DNA from: Cardiocondyla obscurior
Lineage: Eukaryota > Arthropoda > Insecta > Hymenoptera > Formicidae
DNA: 64,000 bases
NCBI RefSeq assembly: GCF_019399895.1
Contig: NC_091867.1
Location: 3,844,001-3,908,000 of the forward strand
Direction: 5' to 3'
Part shown: one piece after another, positions 12,401 through 26,700 of the stretch
Layout of the letters: every line of letters begins with the position of its first letter
Position numbering within the stretch: the stretch's first letter is position 1
Translations under genes and position numbers: made by a program
The notes under the pieces: model-generated
The model's input: the letters and a program-made list of their open reading frames with translations, nothing else
Databases searched by the model: none
Told to the model about the DNA's origin: nothing

Positions 12401-15400
12401 ATACGTCGAAGTCACGATTGCACTCGACTAGAGACACCGCACAAGCGCGATAAGATTTTCGACAAAGTTGAATAACGATTAACGACGGGCGATCACGCCA
12501 AATACATTTCGGCAGCGGCACAACCTGCGCGAAACGATCAGACACTTGGATTGTTCCATTTCGCCGAATCAAATATTTTACACTTAAGTTTGCAGTAGGT
12601 TTATTTCTTCCGGTTTAAATCCGACCGCAATTTTCTCTCTTTGTACAACAAATCGGGGTGCTCCCGCGAACGGACGTCTTGCCCGTTAATTTATCCATCG
12701 AAATTCGATTATCGCGTATTTTGAATATTTGCGGTCTCCGCTCCGTGGAATATCGGAGTTTCCGCGCTCTCGGAGTGGTCGCGAAGCTCGGAAGTTGGTT
12801 ATTATATTAAGAAAAAGTCTCCGTTAACGGAAATTGGATTTCACTTTTAACCGCGAGATGGAGGTTGCTTAAGAGTCTGCTTCGCTGGCTGGATTTTGAT
12901 TGTAAACTATTCTATCTCGTTTCCACATTCCGCGAGCGAACCTCCTCGCGCTATCCGGTCGTGCTCGAGCCATAGGCAGTCGTCCGCGTACAGAGATATT
13001 ATTGGAAAAATATATCGACGCTATAAAAGCCGTGGAAGCCTTTAAGCTGAAAATTGCTTTCAGCCGAAAGTGGGTGTTCCGCCGCTGCAATATTTTTCCG
13101 GAAGCTAATATTCGATTCAAGGCGTAAATTCGATAATCGCGACCCGTAAGCGCACCGCATTAAATGCGGCATTAATGCTACCCTTCTTCCCTCTGCCCTT
13201 GCTTTCCACCATTTCCATATTTCTCGTAAGAGTGCACGTTGTTACGCTGCGTTTGTACCGTCGTGATTTTGTTTTGGTCAGTGTTTACTAATTTCAAGCG
13301 GACGGGTATAATTCAACGATCGTGCATAAATGATAGTCATCGAATATCCCACGACCATTCTTAACTGGAAAAATTTATATTCGCGCTGCTCTCCGCTGCG
13401 AAAATGCACGGCAAAATTTTCCGTCGTAAATTATGCAGTTATAATCGTTTGGAAAACATTAATCTCTTTATCTCGTTTAAAACTTTGTGAATGTTTTCTT
13501 TTCAATGTTCTTAATTTTAATTTATAATTGTATTAATTATGATCCTTATCAATTAAGTGATTACTTGACGCGTTATCGCCTAGAAGAATCGCATTACAGA
13601 CGAAACTGGGTGCTTTTCCGTATATTTCCATAAGTAAAAGTTTCGTGATACGTGGTACCCATTACTGAGCGAAAACAATTTCTCACATCAACCCGCGGAC
13701 ATCTTATAAATTCTCGTGCTAGCCAAGCAAAGACGATAAGTATTTCAGTTCTCCCAGGCAGCGACGTTATTGTTGTCTGGACGATAAGATCTCGCGCTAA
13801 ATTCAAGGCTCGCATCGGTACCACGAGGACAGTTTGAGTTATGCCGGTTGGTACCACAATAAGGAAACTCAGTCGGAGGTTAGATGAACGAAGGTTAGGG
13901 TGCGCGACAAAGAAAGAAAGTCTAAGTAAATGAGGGACAGAGAGGAGAACAACAAGGGTAAGGCGAAGGATTTATAGGAAGAAACTTGTCTCACGCGAGT
14001 ACGAAACACTGTTAGGCCTTGCATAAAGTATGTCTGCAATGCGATTCATTTGCTTTGAATAGCTTATATTCCACGAGCACATGCGATTGCCCTGTCGCAC
14101 AAAAAGAAGCGTATCGAATAAACGTATATTGGTTTTTAAAAAATAAATTGCAAGTTAATTAAAAGGCGTATATAAAATAGAAAATTATAATCGAGCCGAA
14201 GCCGGTTTAATTGTTATACGAATTTTTATATATTGACACACGATTACCGATATCGATTTATTACCAGATACTAAGCGCAGCTTCTCGTAAAACAGCGAAA
14301 AGTTCCTCGTTCGATTACGTTCATTACTTTCGGCGCATGTTTCGCAATAATGGATAATCAATGAATCGGGTCTACCCTATCTCTTCCGTAGCTTCCCGCA
14401 GAAGCGTTCGAGCCCGGCCGAGATTTATCATAGGCTATAATTCTTATTAGAATAATGCCGGCGGAGGCTTCCCGTTACCGTTCGCACACCGCATCCGGTA
14501 ACGCGTGCACCTTTAATATGGAAGGCCTTAATATGGAAGCGTTTCTCTCCCATCTGCTTCTCTTTCTCGCTCTCTCCTCGTTCCAAAATATCTCTATTTA
14601 AAGCAAAATAAGCAAAACGATGTAACCAGTAGATGTGTGCGGTGTAGGTAATCAGCGGTGGCCGGTGGATGCAGGAACGACGGAAATTGCGCGAAACTAG
14701 TGCGGGCCCTATACCGGCGGGATTAGTCTGTCTAATGCGCGTCCACCGTTACAGAAGTTCACTCGGATGCTCTGAAATATGAAGTGGCTTCTGCGCGGTT
14801 CCATGTTTATTCCACTAGCCATATCTATCTTCTGCATGGTCGAAGTGGCGCACCGGGCGCAGCTAGGACATCGCGTTTGTCCACTTTGAGCGGTCGTACC
14901 ATTTCGCGGGATCGAGTTAATCTCGTGCTGCTTCCTGAAATAGCCTCCTTCAACTAAAGACAGAATATTGACGTACTCTGCGGTAGCCTCTCGCACGTTC
15001 ATCAAATTGCTTATACCTTCGTATGCCACTTACTTTGCACGGATTTTGGGTTCGGGAAATTTTTCAGAGAAACTTTCCAATAAAAATTTAAATGACAAAA
15101 AATAATATTAAGATTGGAATTGCGTATATTATGATGTATCGTTTCTATATAAAATAATATAATTTTACAAAAAAGTTCGAGCTTCTAATTCTGCTTAAAA
15201 TTCTTTTATATGTGTAAATACTTTTCCGTTTTAATTAATATAAATATATATATATTATATATACATAATTATCTCTGAAGAATCGATAATTGATGCAGCA
15301 TTATCCTTTAATGAGGACTTGCGAATAAAATATGACCTAATAAAATATTCAAGCAAGTGGTGCAGAGATCCATTAAATATAATCTTCTCAAGCAGAAGTA

Positions 15401-18400
15401 TAGAGATTAAATAAATTAGCATATTATGTCAAAAGATTAAAATATTAAGCTTATTATATCTTATTTAGATAATTAATCATATTGAGCCTAATTGCATTTT
15501 TATTTTACCTCTTTTTGTTTCTTCGACAATAATCTTTTAATTAAATATTCTATTTTTTTTTTAATTAATATATATTACGCAACAAAATTAATTTTGTCAC
15601 ATTTGAAATGACAATAACAGCATTGTTCGACTCACAATCGCGTTGGTTCTGAAGTAGATTCTCAAGAAATGCGTTTTATTCGCGCAAAGCGAGAATTTAA
15701 TAGCCGATGAGACTATATGCTCTCGTTCCTCGTATAATGTCCTGAACGTTCTATAAATTGTGGAAAAAGCGTCCTATTATATTCTCGTTGCTGGTGTGCT
15801 CGTTTTACTTATCGCCGGAGATGTATCTTGCATCCTTAAGCCGACGCGCAATAGGTTAAAGGCAATTTGTCACGGCACGCGTTATCGTCGTCGTAAACTT
15901 TCTTCTTTGATAGTAACTACGCGGAAGTGAGCGTACCTCTAAAACATGTTCACTATATAAATTTAATTATTTGCTTAATAGAAAGTTAAAGATCCCTTTC
16001 GTCCCCCCTCCTTCTCACTCTTTCTCTTTCACATCAAGATACAAAAGAAAATGCAATATGCATTCATTATTCTACGTAGCAGAATATACGATGTAATTTT
16101 CTGAAATCTCGTGTGACGCCTTATATAAGATGTAAAGGAAAATCTAAATGCTCCGGATGGGAAAAAAAATTGATACATGTTAAAAGATGCTCGGAAGGGA
16201 GAGGGTGAGGAGGATCGGTTATCGTTTCAATGTTCTTGCATCAGTGCAAGACGTAATCAACAGTGTAACGAAGTTGCCCTAAAACGACGCTACAACGTAG
16301 ACGCTCGTTTGAAACGAAGCGATAATGACGCGTCTCAACTCGACTCCACGTGGCGTTTGCGCCAGTCTCTAATAAATAGTAATTAGCGAGCCGGTAATTA
16401 ATATAGGGCCAATTGCAGTGAAGGAGCACAAAGCATTTCACAGTTCGCTTCTATCTGCGATCGTTTCGTCGGTCAACTAACCAATCCCGGGCTTATCCAT
16501 TATTTTCACCCTCACAAGGCATCCCTCGACCTAATAGTTAATTTCTCGTGTGTGCAATGACCTCGGTGTTAACGATTATACTAATAAAATTTCCGTTCAC
16601 TTTGCGACGCACGGCCACGTATCTCTGCGAGACATTAGGAAGCGAAGAGCCCCAGAAGAAGGCAAACATTTGCCCGCCTTTCGCCCCCGCGTGAGCAAAC
16701 AACGGCTGGGTAGATCGAGTTCATCCTTCGCAGGATGCGAAAGTTTGCAGCGTAGAAAACGCGGTAGTAGAAATTCCTGTTGAAACGATTAAAGGGATCC
16801 TTTGAAGCGTCATATCGCGGGGCGGTGCCTCGGTGGAAAATCAGCAGGGGTAAAGTGGTGTATGACGATCTCCCCTCGGCAGCTAATGACCTCGCGCCCG
16901 GTTTCAATGTAATTCGGGCTCAGTTTGATATTGTACGCGTGGATTATTAAGTAAATCCATTTATTCTGAAACTCGGTTGTCAGGGAAGTATTTTGCGTTT
17001 CCGTCAGTTTCAGAACTGCTGGATAAAAATCGAGACTTATTTTCAATTCTCATTTATGTAATACGCACGTGCAGCCTTTAAACTTTAATATAAAGTCCGT
17101 GTTGTTACAAGTTGAAAATGTTATGTCATTAATATTTTATAAATAGGAAAAGCTCTAATAAAGAATTCGGTTTACTGCACCCTGTACCGCTCGGCGGTAC
17201 GATTTTTGTTACAAAGCTGGACAGGCAAGTTTTGTTTAGAATTATATTCATAATTATCTTGGCAAATGCTTCTTAACGAGAGAAAGAGATGCGCGGAGAA
17301 ACGCGAGTGAGTGCTCGCGTACGTTCCGTAAACTTTACAGAACTATGGGTGGCTACTTGTACTTAGAGCAAAGTTATGAAGTGTCATTAACCAACTGTAT
17401 GTAACTTACTTGGGCCGGGTGCATCTCCAATCTGTTCATTACATGACTTTCTCTTGCTATACTCACTTCGTAAACAACCGTGTTATTTTTGGGAGGGATA
17501 TTAACATAGCCTTATCTCTTAATATTGTAATATAAATTTTTATATAAATTGTTATACGCTTTTAAAGTCGCAAAATGTATTTTAACACCTTTTGCGAGAC
17601 GTAGCAAACAAAAAAAACAAAAAATTAATAACGCAGAATTATCTTTATTCAACGTAAATGCAATCGTTGATGTGGCGAAATTATTAGAAGCCTCTCTAGA
17701 GCAATCCTCCGTTACTTACTCGCATGAATTTCGATAAACATACCCCGCAAAAAAGGCATTGAGGGAGTTATCTGTCGCGCATCGCGTGGCTATTGCCCAA
17801 CATCGTCGCTCCCCGCGGTGCAACAATAATTAATTCTAATTTCCAGTTATGCAAAAATGCGCGAAGCTTAAGTACTCTAGATAATAATATCGGCCTCTCC
17901 CTCGACACTCCCAAAGGTAGCGTAGATTTTTTTCTCACGAATTATCCACTCGGCTATCAAGAGCAGACGCAGCCTCTCAAAATGTTATCAATAAGTCAAA
18001 ACTGTGTGATTTATTTATTTTTTTTTTAATTTCGTTACTTCAAATGTATCGAGATGCATTCAAGTGCATCACTTGAATGCATCTCGATAAATTTGAAGCA
18101 ACAGGATTATAACATCGCGCCAATTTGCGTGCGCATTTACTATCTCTATGGTGCTTGTACTAAATACCGTCTGGCTTGTGTGCGTGGATGATATAACTTT
18201 CAATAATTTCCCAACAGCAGATTTGGTACCGCATAGCGCATGAATATTTTAACGTGGGATCACATTATATTCACATAAAGCATAACGGTATCCCAAGATT
18301 TGTCTACATATTAAAGTTTGTGTTTATAACAACACGTGGTTCGCGTTAATTATATAGTGATCAACGCGAATCGATATTATTAAATTGAACCAGACCAAAA

Positions 18401-19618
18401 GCGTGCGCGAGTGATCCTTTGCCGCGAAAGAGAAATGCTGCGTTTGGCCAAACTTTGCGCTCCGTTAAAACGGTACGGATTATCGAGAATGCATTACAAT
18501 AAATTTCCGTGTAAGCATAGTGAGCCATGTGAACATTCGATATACTGGCAAAACACTTCTCGTAAAATTCGAGTGATCCCGTGGAAATAAAGTGGGCCGA
18601 ATAGCATTTCGCTTGTACTCCCATAAAAAATCCCGGATTTACGTTTTTTGGGTTTTTTTTTTATTCTTTTATTTTTTTTTTTTTTATTCAGAATACAAGA
18701 GCGCTTTTTAGTATTCAAACGAATATTTTAGATTACAGACAAATTAAACGTACGTATTGTTCAGCATCTGTTACAACTTTTTAAGACTTAAAATAATTAT
18801 CGTATTATAATAAACAGTTGCTCGTGTGGAAGTAATTCTAGTAAAAGTTAAAACGTAATCAAACATTGCAAATTTCCCGGTGTCTTTATCAACTGTCATC
18901 GCACGCAAGTAATCGCGCTTGTTAATATGTTTCGCGCTTCTATTATTATACAAATGTTTAGAGCGGCGGTACGTTAATCGAATGCAACTGTACGTTAATC
19001 GCACGTGCACTTAATCTCCGTGCACATGCATGTACCAATGTTCAGGATCGTCACGATCAGTACAAACGATGTTTAGTCACAGGAATATACTAATGGTATG
19101 TACATAGAAATATAGAGAAACGAATATACGCTGAGTATATTTACAATGAATTAACGGGTGCTTTAATGCAAACTCTCTCCCTCTCCCTCTTGATCTACAC
19201 CCCATTAGTTTAAACAGATACCCCATACCATCGCGTACACATCTACATAATTGGCGCTGGAGCATGCACCAAATTAAACATTCGCCGGTGAAAACTGAAC
19301 CGCGTCACATAACGGTATCCACGAGTTAGCGGAATGGATCGTGTTACGATTCAATTGTCATTATATTGCTCTTTTCATGGAGTACTAGCGACGTTCACGT
19401 TACGCACATGTATTAACACTATTTTACGAAGGAATAAATATGTGCTCGCCCGCAAATTAAAAAAAAAAAAAAAGAAAAGCGTTTAAAGTAACATACACGT
19501 TTAAATTCGTTAATGAATTATTGATTGTTAATTTATATTCGTCGATTTAGAGTTCGTAAGTTTAACTATCTAAATAAATGCCGTTAAAGCATGTAAAGTA
19601 TCAAGTATCGCCACTTAC
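3472..19618. other. large stretch without confirmed gene; would be teneurin intron on the minus strand
   Basis: Downstream of teneurin-like exon 4 on the minus strand this should be intron, because exon 4 ends in a strong donor and no continuation was found to the left edge. A CpG-dense patch covers about 3.2-4.1 kb. GAC/GTC-rich low-complexity sequence lies at 5.05-5.15 kb. Two TATA-like boxes lie at 9440-9464 without a clear initiator. An A-rich tract lies at 10.84 kb and a long hairpin at 18.03 kb. No transmembrane exon with proper splice borders was seen. Confidence 0.5.
18034..18102. repeat. near-perfect inverted repeat (32-bp arms, 5-nt loop)
   Basis: The left arm (18034-18065) is the reverse complement of the right arm (18071-18102) at 30 of 32 positions. 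The loop is GCATC. The arms carry the palindrome-like core TGCATTCAAGT. Such a tight fold-back could be a degraded fold-back mobile element, a palindromic duplication, or a hairpin RNA source. It is more fully paired than a typical animal microRNA precursor, and I do not recognise a known microRNA seed. Confidence 0.9.
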
Positions 19619-19792
19619 CCGAATAAGTCTCGGCCGGCATTTGATCACTTGGCACAGTGAAACTTCCAGATGCGTTCGGTGGGCAACCGTTTCGGTTTTG
19701 TTGCGTACGTAAAGTGTGCGTCGCGTGTAAAGACGGTCCACGCGGCGGTACTTCCGGTGGCGCGGGTTCCGGGGGTGAGTCTCTACCGGTAT
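19619..19792 (-). CDS. teneurin-like intracellular domain, exon 4 (partial gene)
   Basis: The exon begins after a TTTTCAG acceptor (AG at 19793-19794) and ends in TCGG followed by the consensus donor GTAAGT. It has 174 nt, phase 1 in and phase 1 out, with no stop. It encodes a proline-rich stretch (APPEVPPRGP), then LHATHTLRTQQNRNG, and ends near MPAETYS. Insect Ten-m, as I remember it, has a closely similar APPDVPPRNP element in its cytoplasmic N-terminus. In vertebrate teneurins this region binds SH3-domain adaptors. A cluster of pyrimidines before the acceptor is weak, but both splice borders and the phase agree with the upstream exons. The next exon, expected to lead to the single transmembrane helix, is not found in the window. 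Confidence 0.75.
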
Positions 19793-21853
19793 CTGAAAAT
19801 GCACAATTACATTTCTTCCTTCTATTAAGGCGCATTTTTTTTTTTATTCCGCAACGTTGTAATAAAAAGCACAACAGAATTTGATGATATACTAAATAAC
19901 ATTAAAATAGAATATTATATTGCGTAAATACATGTAATGTAATATTAATGATTTTCAATCGAATTGTATCGATTATATGAGAAATCAAATTATCTGTTTA
20001 TTCATTGTGTACAAGAATTGTGAGGAAAATAACTATCGATCTTTAGTAAATTTAATCTCACATTTTTGGTAATTTTCTTTGATTTCTCAAATAACAGATT
20101 TATTTGATATGTTGGCAAATTCAAAATATTCAATGTTTATCTTGTGAATTATTGATTGTATCGGTGTAATTCCATCCATTTCATTGCGATATTATTCTCT
20201 CTTACGTTGCATTCATGAAATTCTAGTCTGCTTGTAGAAACGGTATGAGCAATTAAGCACCAATAATTAGGCATCTCCTCGTAACGTTTTACGCATGCAA
20301 ATTCAAAGAATCCATCTGCCATTACGCGATGAAATTGATTACCCATTATAGGCGAAGGAATATGCAAGGAAATACTAAATAGCAGTTGAGTGCCGTAATT
20401 GAGACATTAACGGCATGTATTATATTGCAATTCTGGTATCATTATTCATAAATGCACATTAAAAACTGCGACAGCGATACGACGCAATGCGTTACGCAAC
20501 TCTTTTTCGTATTCATGCATATATGTATGTACGCTGGAAGGTATATATGGCGTTTGCTGCGCCAATGGCAGCTAGCGAACGTGACTTTAGAGTCGTGTGC
20601 GTCGAGTTTCACATGTGCCGCATGTATGTACCGCGCCGGCCGGATTGCCGATGACTGATTTCCTCCCGTTTTCTCATTCCCAGCCTCCGCTGCATAGGGT
20701 TACGTACGCTAGCCGCTATCACCGCAGAAAACGCCATACTGCTCTTCGGTGTACATTAATAGCGAATATATTTTCTGAAATTTTTCTAAGTTTTTGTATT
20801 TGAAACATAAAGCAATTGTGGCAAGTTTCAATACAGCAATACTAAAAATGTTCCATTTCCACTACCCTTTCATCATTGGCCCTTCAGGGCTTAGCGTTGC
20901 GGGCTTTCCTGTGGTTAAGTTACTTATAAAGTTGTTAAAACTTGAAAGGAACTCCGCTAAAGAATAATTAAAGTTACCTAAACATAAAGAGCACAAAAGA
21001 CCGCCCACCAGGCATGTTGAGGGCAACAAAAATATTTGAGAGTACCCATAAAAACCTCGTTTCTTGCGTCAGATAGGTGCCAATGTAATTAATATACAAA
21101 GGCATTTAACCTTTATTAATCAATATATTCGACACAACCGAAAGGATAATGTTATAAATTTTATGCTTTTTTTTTTCTTCTTCTTCTTTAATTACTGATA
21201 TCACTTGAACGGGTACCAGTTATTGCGAATTAGCTAAAACAGCCTACGATGACGCCATAAACCGATACCATGTTGAGCATATATACATAATTGGAGCAAT
21301 GTATAACCATTAAAGGTTGTTAATGTTACAGAGCACATTATTGTAAATCAAGTTTAACTGCAATACAGTGGTCTATCGCGCTTTCGTGAAGCTACGTAAC
21401 TTGGTTGTGGTAACTCGGATATGGGATAATGGAATTTCGGTCCTGGTTCTGCGGATTAAAATCTATTAAGCGAGTCGTTATAACTTATGAATGTGTGCTG
21501 TAAATGTCAAGACAATTACTTGAGCCATACTAGTAAACAATACTTTAATGTCTCATTATTATCGCGCTTCCTTACGTCGTCGGGCAAGTCAACAGCAAGT
21601 AACGTTGTTCGATGCTTGAGAGTAAAAACTAATAAAATATAAAATTTTTAGATATTTTAGATGCGTTGATAAGTAATATTAAAAAGTACGAGAAAGTAAT
21701 TAATTATTGAAACGTAATTAAATAGAAACGAGATTTTTATGTGGTAAAATATATTTCTTGTAATTATATTATTTTGTTATGAAAAGACGAATGCATAATA
21801 CTAACATCAAATCTATTTGTACTTATTCGTGGTTTTCTACATTACTTACATAC
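19793..21853 (-). other. intron between microexon and exon 4
   Basis: No coding exon was recognised in these 2.06 kb. The stretch is AT-rich, with short frames on both strands (for example 20452-20658 and 20597-20803) that lack splice borders or recognisable content. Confidence 0.55.
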
Positions 21854-21880
21854 CTGTGAGATAAATAGGCCTGGGTAGAC
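21854..21880 (-). CDS. candidate 27-nt in-frame microexon of the teneurin-like gene
   Basis: On the minus strand a pyrimidine-rich tract (TTTTCTCTCTGC) leads to a CACAG acceptor. Exactly 27 nt follow, then CACAG with the donor GTATGTAAG. Read in the gene's phase 1 it adds nine residues (G)LPRPIYLT, with no stop, between LTN of exon 3 and DTGRD of exon 4. Exons 3 and 4 also join in frame without it, so it would be a cassette exon. Teneurins and other neuronal adhesion genes are known for short alternatively spliced inserts. The alternative is that CTCACAG/GTATGT is a recursive (ratchet) splice point in an 8.4-kb intron rather than the end of an exon. Confidence 0.45.
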
Positions 21881-23699
21881 CTGTGCGTCAAGGAATGTGC
21901 AGAGAGAAAAGTGCATTAGTGCGGCGGGATTGGCATGTGCGCATGTGAAAATTCCAATAAAAGGATTACATCATGCAGATGGAATGTATGATAAATTAGC
22001 TTTTATTTATTATACACGGTAAATTAACGTTAAAACAAACCTACACGAGAGCAAATTACAAAGCGTTTAACGTAATAAAGCGATGATAATTTCTTTCAAA
22101 TTTGTATTCGTAAAAGAGTAACTAATAGGTGATAGTGATTTTCTCTTCGGCAGTTAGAAACTTTCAGATTATTAATTAATGGAAAATGAGCAATCGAGGC
22201 AGAGCGCAGTAGGGTGCTATTTCGTGATTAATTTCATTATTTTACGGGAAAAACGAGATCACAAATGCATTTTAGAGTGCGATTGAAACAGATGACATCG
22301 AAGGTTAATGCAATTGTCATGCATGTGAATGATAATGATGTATCTGCAATGTTCGCTTTCGCTTCCTGACAACGTTTCCCATTGGAGGCTGTTGCAGATT
22401 TTCGGCGATTTTCGCGGTTATCACTCGGCCAGATCAAAGTCTAATTAATCGTAGAAATTGTAAACGCGATAGGGAAATTATTTCTGCGAAGTCATCTGGG
22501 AGCAGCGTCGATATTTTCCGTAATAAGCAGCAATAATCGCTTAATTAAACCGGACCGTGAAATGCGCAATGCGTAGCTGTCAGCGCCAGCCGCGTCCGTC
22601 GCGTATCTCGGACAACTTTACCGTCGAAATATACATTTGTTCCAGTTATTGAACAATTTGCTGGCATCGTTCGAATGCTCGGAACACCTGTAACGCTCAA
22701 TTACAAAGTCGATATCGCCATTGACAACGGGGCGGGAAATATCTCGGAACCGGTGCCGAGCCGCGACAGAAAGGGCCGACTTCCTTTGAATCCGCAACGT
22801 GTTACTTCGCGGACTTGTACGTTTTGCAACGGCGCTCCGCAAATCGCCGGGATACATCTCGCCTTCGTGAGAGTTACATTGCTTTACACGCACGCGTGTG
22901 ACGTAGCGGCAAATTAAAGTCCGTGAAAAGTATATATTTGAAGATGGTGTTTTTTGAAAATTGCAAAATATGTTCCACGTTAACGTTAAATTGCTAGAAT
23001 GTGGTAAAAGAATTAAAACCGGTTAAATTTAATCCAATCGCTGAATTGCCAAAAGCAAAAATATCTCGCAACGAGCGCAACAGAATTTGATGAATCTCCA
23101 GTAGATCAATTATATCCACGATTGGCAACAAACAATTTTATTATCTATTTGATGGATATATTCGACATCATCTTTTTTTTTTTTTATATATACGTTTTAC
23201 GCGCGCACATACACGCGAATCCATTATTTGCTAACGTAACGTGTAATGTGAAAATCTGCAGGTTTTGATTGTGATTGATTTTAATTTCCGCGTAAATTAT
23301 ACTAAATTCCATTAAAGACTTATTGCGTTTGTACGTGTAAACTCACCAGCATAACTAATTATATGTAACAAGGATAGGAGATAACGGTGCCTACGTGAAG
23401 GTTAGATCAATACGGCTCCAGCCAATTATAGCTAATACTGGTACATCATTGACCAGTGGTCAAACCGCGTTACTGTCCCTCATAAAGCATAGGATAGCGT
23501 TTACAGAACGCGCAAAATAAATCATGCAGTTTCTGATGGCAATAGGTGCAGTGCAATCTAATTCTGCAAAATGATGAACATGATATAACTCGATAATATA
23601 CATAGATTTCACTATTTACATAATGCGGCTTACTCCGCTGTGGTAGAATATATTACACTCGAATTAAAATTCGCCCGATCTCTCTCCTACGTGAAAAAT

Positions 23700-23701
<2 letters not shown>

Positions 23702-23727
<26 letters not shown>
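23702..23727. repeat. 26-nt T homopolymer
   Basis: Uninterrupted T run preceded by a C and followed by A's. It could be a poly(A) tail remnant of a minus-strand retroposon, but no element body is recognisable beside it. Confidence 0.9.
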
Positions 23728-23733
<6 letters not shown>

Positions 23734-26700
23734 GGTAACTTTTACAGAAAATTAATTAATTAAATTTTTCTAAATATTACACTGTTGATCCGTATTATTA
23801 AAACAATTAAAATATTCTAAATATATTGTTGAAATATTTCGATCGAGACATTCGATTTTCTTGACATAATTTAATAAGATTTATCGACTATTGCTTTCGA
23901 CTGTTATTGCAAACGTGACAAGCGTACGTACACCTATTCGGCGTCAGTACGACATCTAATTGGACACATTATTGAGCAATATAACGTCGCCGACGGTATG
24001 TCTTAGCCAATCGTTGTGAGCCAATTATGTAGTATGCCAGCGCATCACCGATACCGAGTTCAACCGAGTTATCCCTCATCCGCGGGTGGCGAGAAGGGTT
24101 AGTCAGACAGTGCAAGGGGATGCAAGGTAGCCGACAGTGACTTGATGCGGTTAGCGATTCGCGTCTGTAATTCGATTTGTCGGTCTAACGCCTCCGCCGC
24201 GTCGGGGAGTACACGTTCATGTAAATACGAATTATTTGCCAACGCTATACCGCCGTGGTATTGCCGCGATGGTAGGTACCGCACCTACTGTCCGATAACC
24301 AGTCCAACGAATCGTTCCGGCTTGACTCCTTCCGGACCAAACAGTCTAATAAACCGAGTTAGCATTCGTGAATGCTTCGTCCGAACTGTCTCGCACAATT
24401 TCTAGTGCCGCTTCCGCCTTCACGCTGGACACACAAAATTTCATTCTCGACTTCCATTTACCACTGGCGAGTAAGATACGACGCTTTTATTCCCAGAACC
24501 TTTCATGCGTACCGAAATAATAAATAATAAAATACGAATATATTTAGTTATAACAGGTTGGCTGTAATAAATTTTCACGGAGGAGAAAGTTCATAAATAT
24601 CACGTCGCTCGTAGCCCGAGTATTATACGATAATTTACGACAATTAAGTTTGCGCATTGATTATATTCTCTTTGAATTATTATGTAATGGTAATAGCAGT
24701 AAAATAGTGAGGCCGTTATAACGTCATCTATAAACGTAATGTCTCGCGATTTTAATTTCCGCCCGTACTTCTCGCCGTCGTGAAAAATATCCGCTTTTAT
24801 AATGTAAACATTAACTTTTATTTCCGCAAACGGCGAAAAGATTGCGTTGCGAACAATTAAATGTAATAAAAGATTTGCGCTGTCACAGATATCTAGTCCG
24901 GAAAAAAGATAGACTAAAAAGAACAGAACGATAATGGTAATGGCGAACACGGACTATTGGCATAGTTCGCAAGTGGCGCTTGAAATTATTCCTATTCGCC
25001 GAAACTTGGCACTCATCCAAGCAGGCACATTCGAATATAACTTTCTGAATGGTCATTGTCGCAAAAAGTATTCGATTGTAGTTAGAAGTGACGAATTAAG
25101 TGTTTTTTGATTAAACGCGCCACGACCGGAGGGCGAAAATTCGCGCAAAGTTATTTACCAGAAAGAGCTGAACCCGGTCATATTATTGTTCATTAAAAAT
25201 ACCGGCATACTTTTGCGTTACAGCGTGGCATTTTTTTTTTTTTTAAGTTTATACTTTATTGTATACGTAAGTCAATTGATTCCGCGTGCATTATTTTGTT
25301 CACAACATATGCCACAAAACCTGCATCAATCGAACGGATTGATAACATCACGGTTGCTGGTGCGCGTGATTTGTTCTACGGCATTAAATGCAACAACCCG
25401 CATCGGAGCCCGTCAAAAATTACCGGCCATCGTTGAACGATTGCGAAGATCCGCGGAAAATTTGTTTTCCACCGGCGGTGATTTGCTTTCTGCACATTTA
25501 CATTGTGCGCAATTATTAATTTTCGCAAAAACTGTGCATTTCTTTTAATTGATACACCCCGCATAAATGTGTGTAATTCATATACGTTTTCACGAATTTA
25601 ATGGTTGTTTGAAAATCCCGTGGATTAATAAATGTTTATAACGAACGGTATTAAATTGCAAGAAGAACTTACTGTACATTTCGATAGAATTATTTTGCTT
25701 TCAATATTCATTTATTCGCAGTTTCGTTGCAGAGTTAATATTTACAGCGCAGTTTCTGCGTACCACGCGTTATGTCTTAATTTCGATGACGAGTATGCTG
25801 ATTTAGCGTGTACGTTTCATAGCTTTGTGGTAGCAAATTACCGTAACGTTATCGGGTTTCGCGCGTTCGCCAATTCAATAACGTGCTCCTCGACTGGGCC
25901 GCATTAGACTACGGTGGTCTAATGTAATATCAATCGTCTTTCTGGCGATGCGGCGCACACGGGGTTAACGCGGGTAAGCCCTGACCGTTGGGAGCCATTT
26001 GCTAATAGATGCCGCGACATGCCTCCATTAGACCGCAGGGACATTCTGGCAAGCAATATCCCATCGCAGATTCAGACTCAAATTACTGCTTACGAGATCC
26101 TGCTAATTATACGCGGTATCTCGCAACATCTTACGTAATGCCCGTCGTCACCGTCGGCATTCTCGTCAAGCATCTAAAAATTACCGCCTGGAAACGTAAT
26201 CGATAAGCAGCAAGTCGTAAAAATGAATTTTTTTCTTCCCTATAAAACGCCGAAAATGACACAAATTTCGAAGTATAAAAAAGAAACGAGAAAATATTAA
26301 AAAAAAAAAAAAAATACGTCACGTTCACTTATTGTTGGGGTTATTTAACTTTTGCATACGACTTAATATACACGCGCTTGCGCTACATCTTAAATGCATG
26401 GCTGCTCATATACGTTGTAAATACCCGCGAGCGAGAGTCATGAGCTTAATTCGCGTCGCTAATTTTCACGAAACCTACGCGTAATGCGATCGCACTCGAG
26501 CGGGTAGGAGCAATGCGGCCTTCGAAATTCCGGAGGTAACCGTCCACGAAGATGCGGTGAAGCTCTCGCTCCTTACCGCACGCCTGGCAGCTTTCCACCC
26601 GACTATCCTTCGTCCTTTCATCCACGCTCACGCTGTCTCGCGATATCGGTAGACTAATTGGCAGCTAGCTTCCCTCGAACCCGACGTGACCGCCGCCGCA

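Noticed and set aside
19657..19884. Plus-strand Gly/Cys-rich ORF ending at a GTGAGT.
   Set aside because: It is the antisense shadow of teneurin-like exon 4.
23345..23390. Minus-strand GTGAGT donor with a pyrimidine-rich upstream region in the intron between exons 3 and 4.
   Set aside because: The possible exons are 8 or 44 nt, not multiples of three, and the in-phase reading has a stop.
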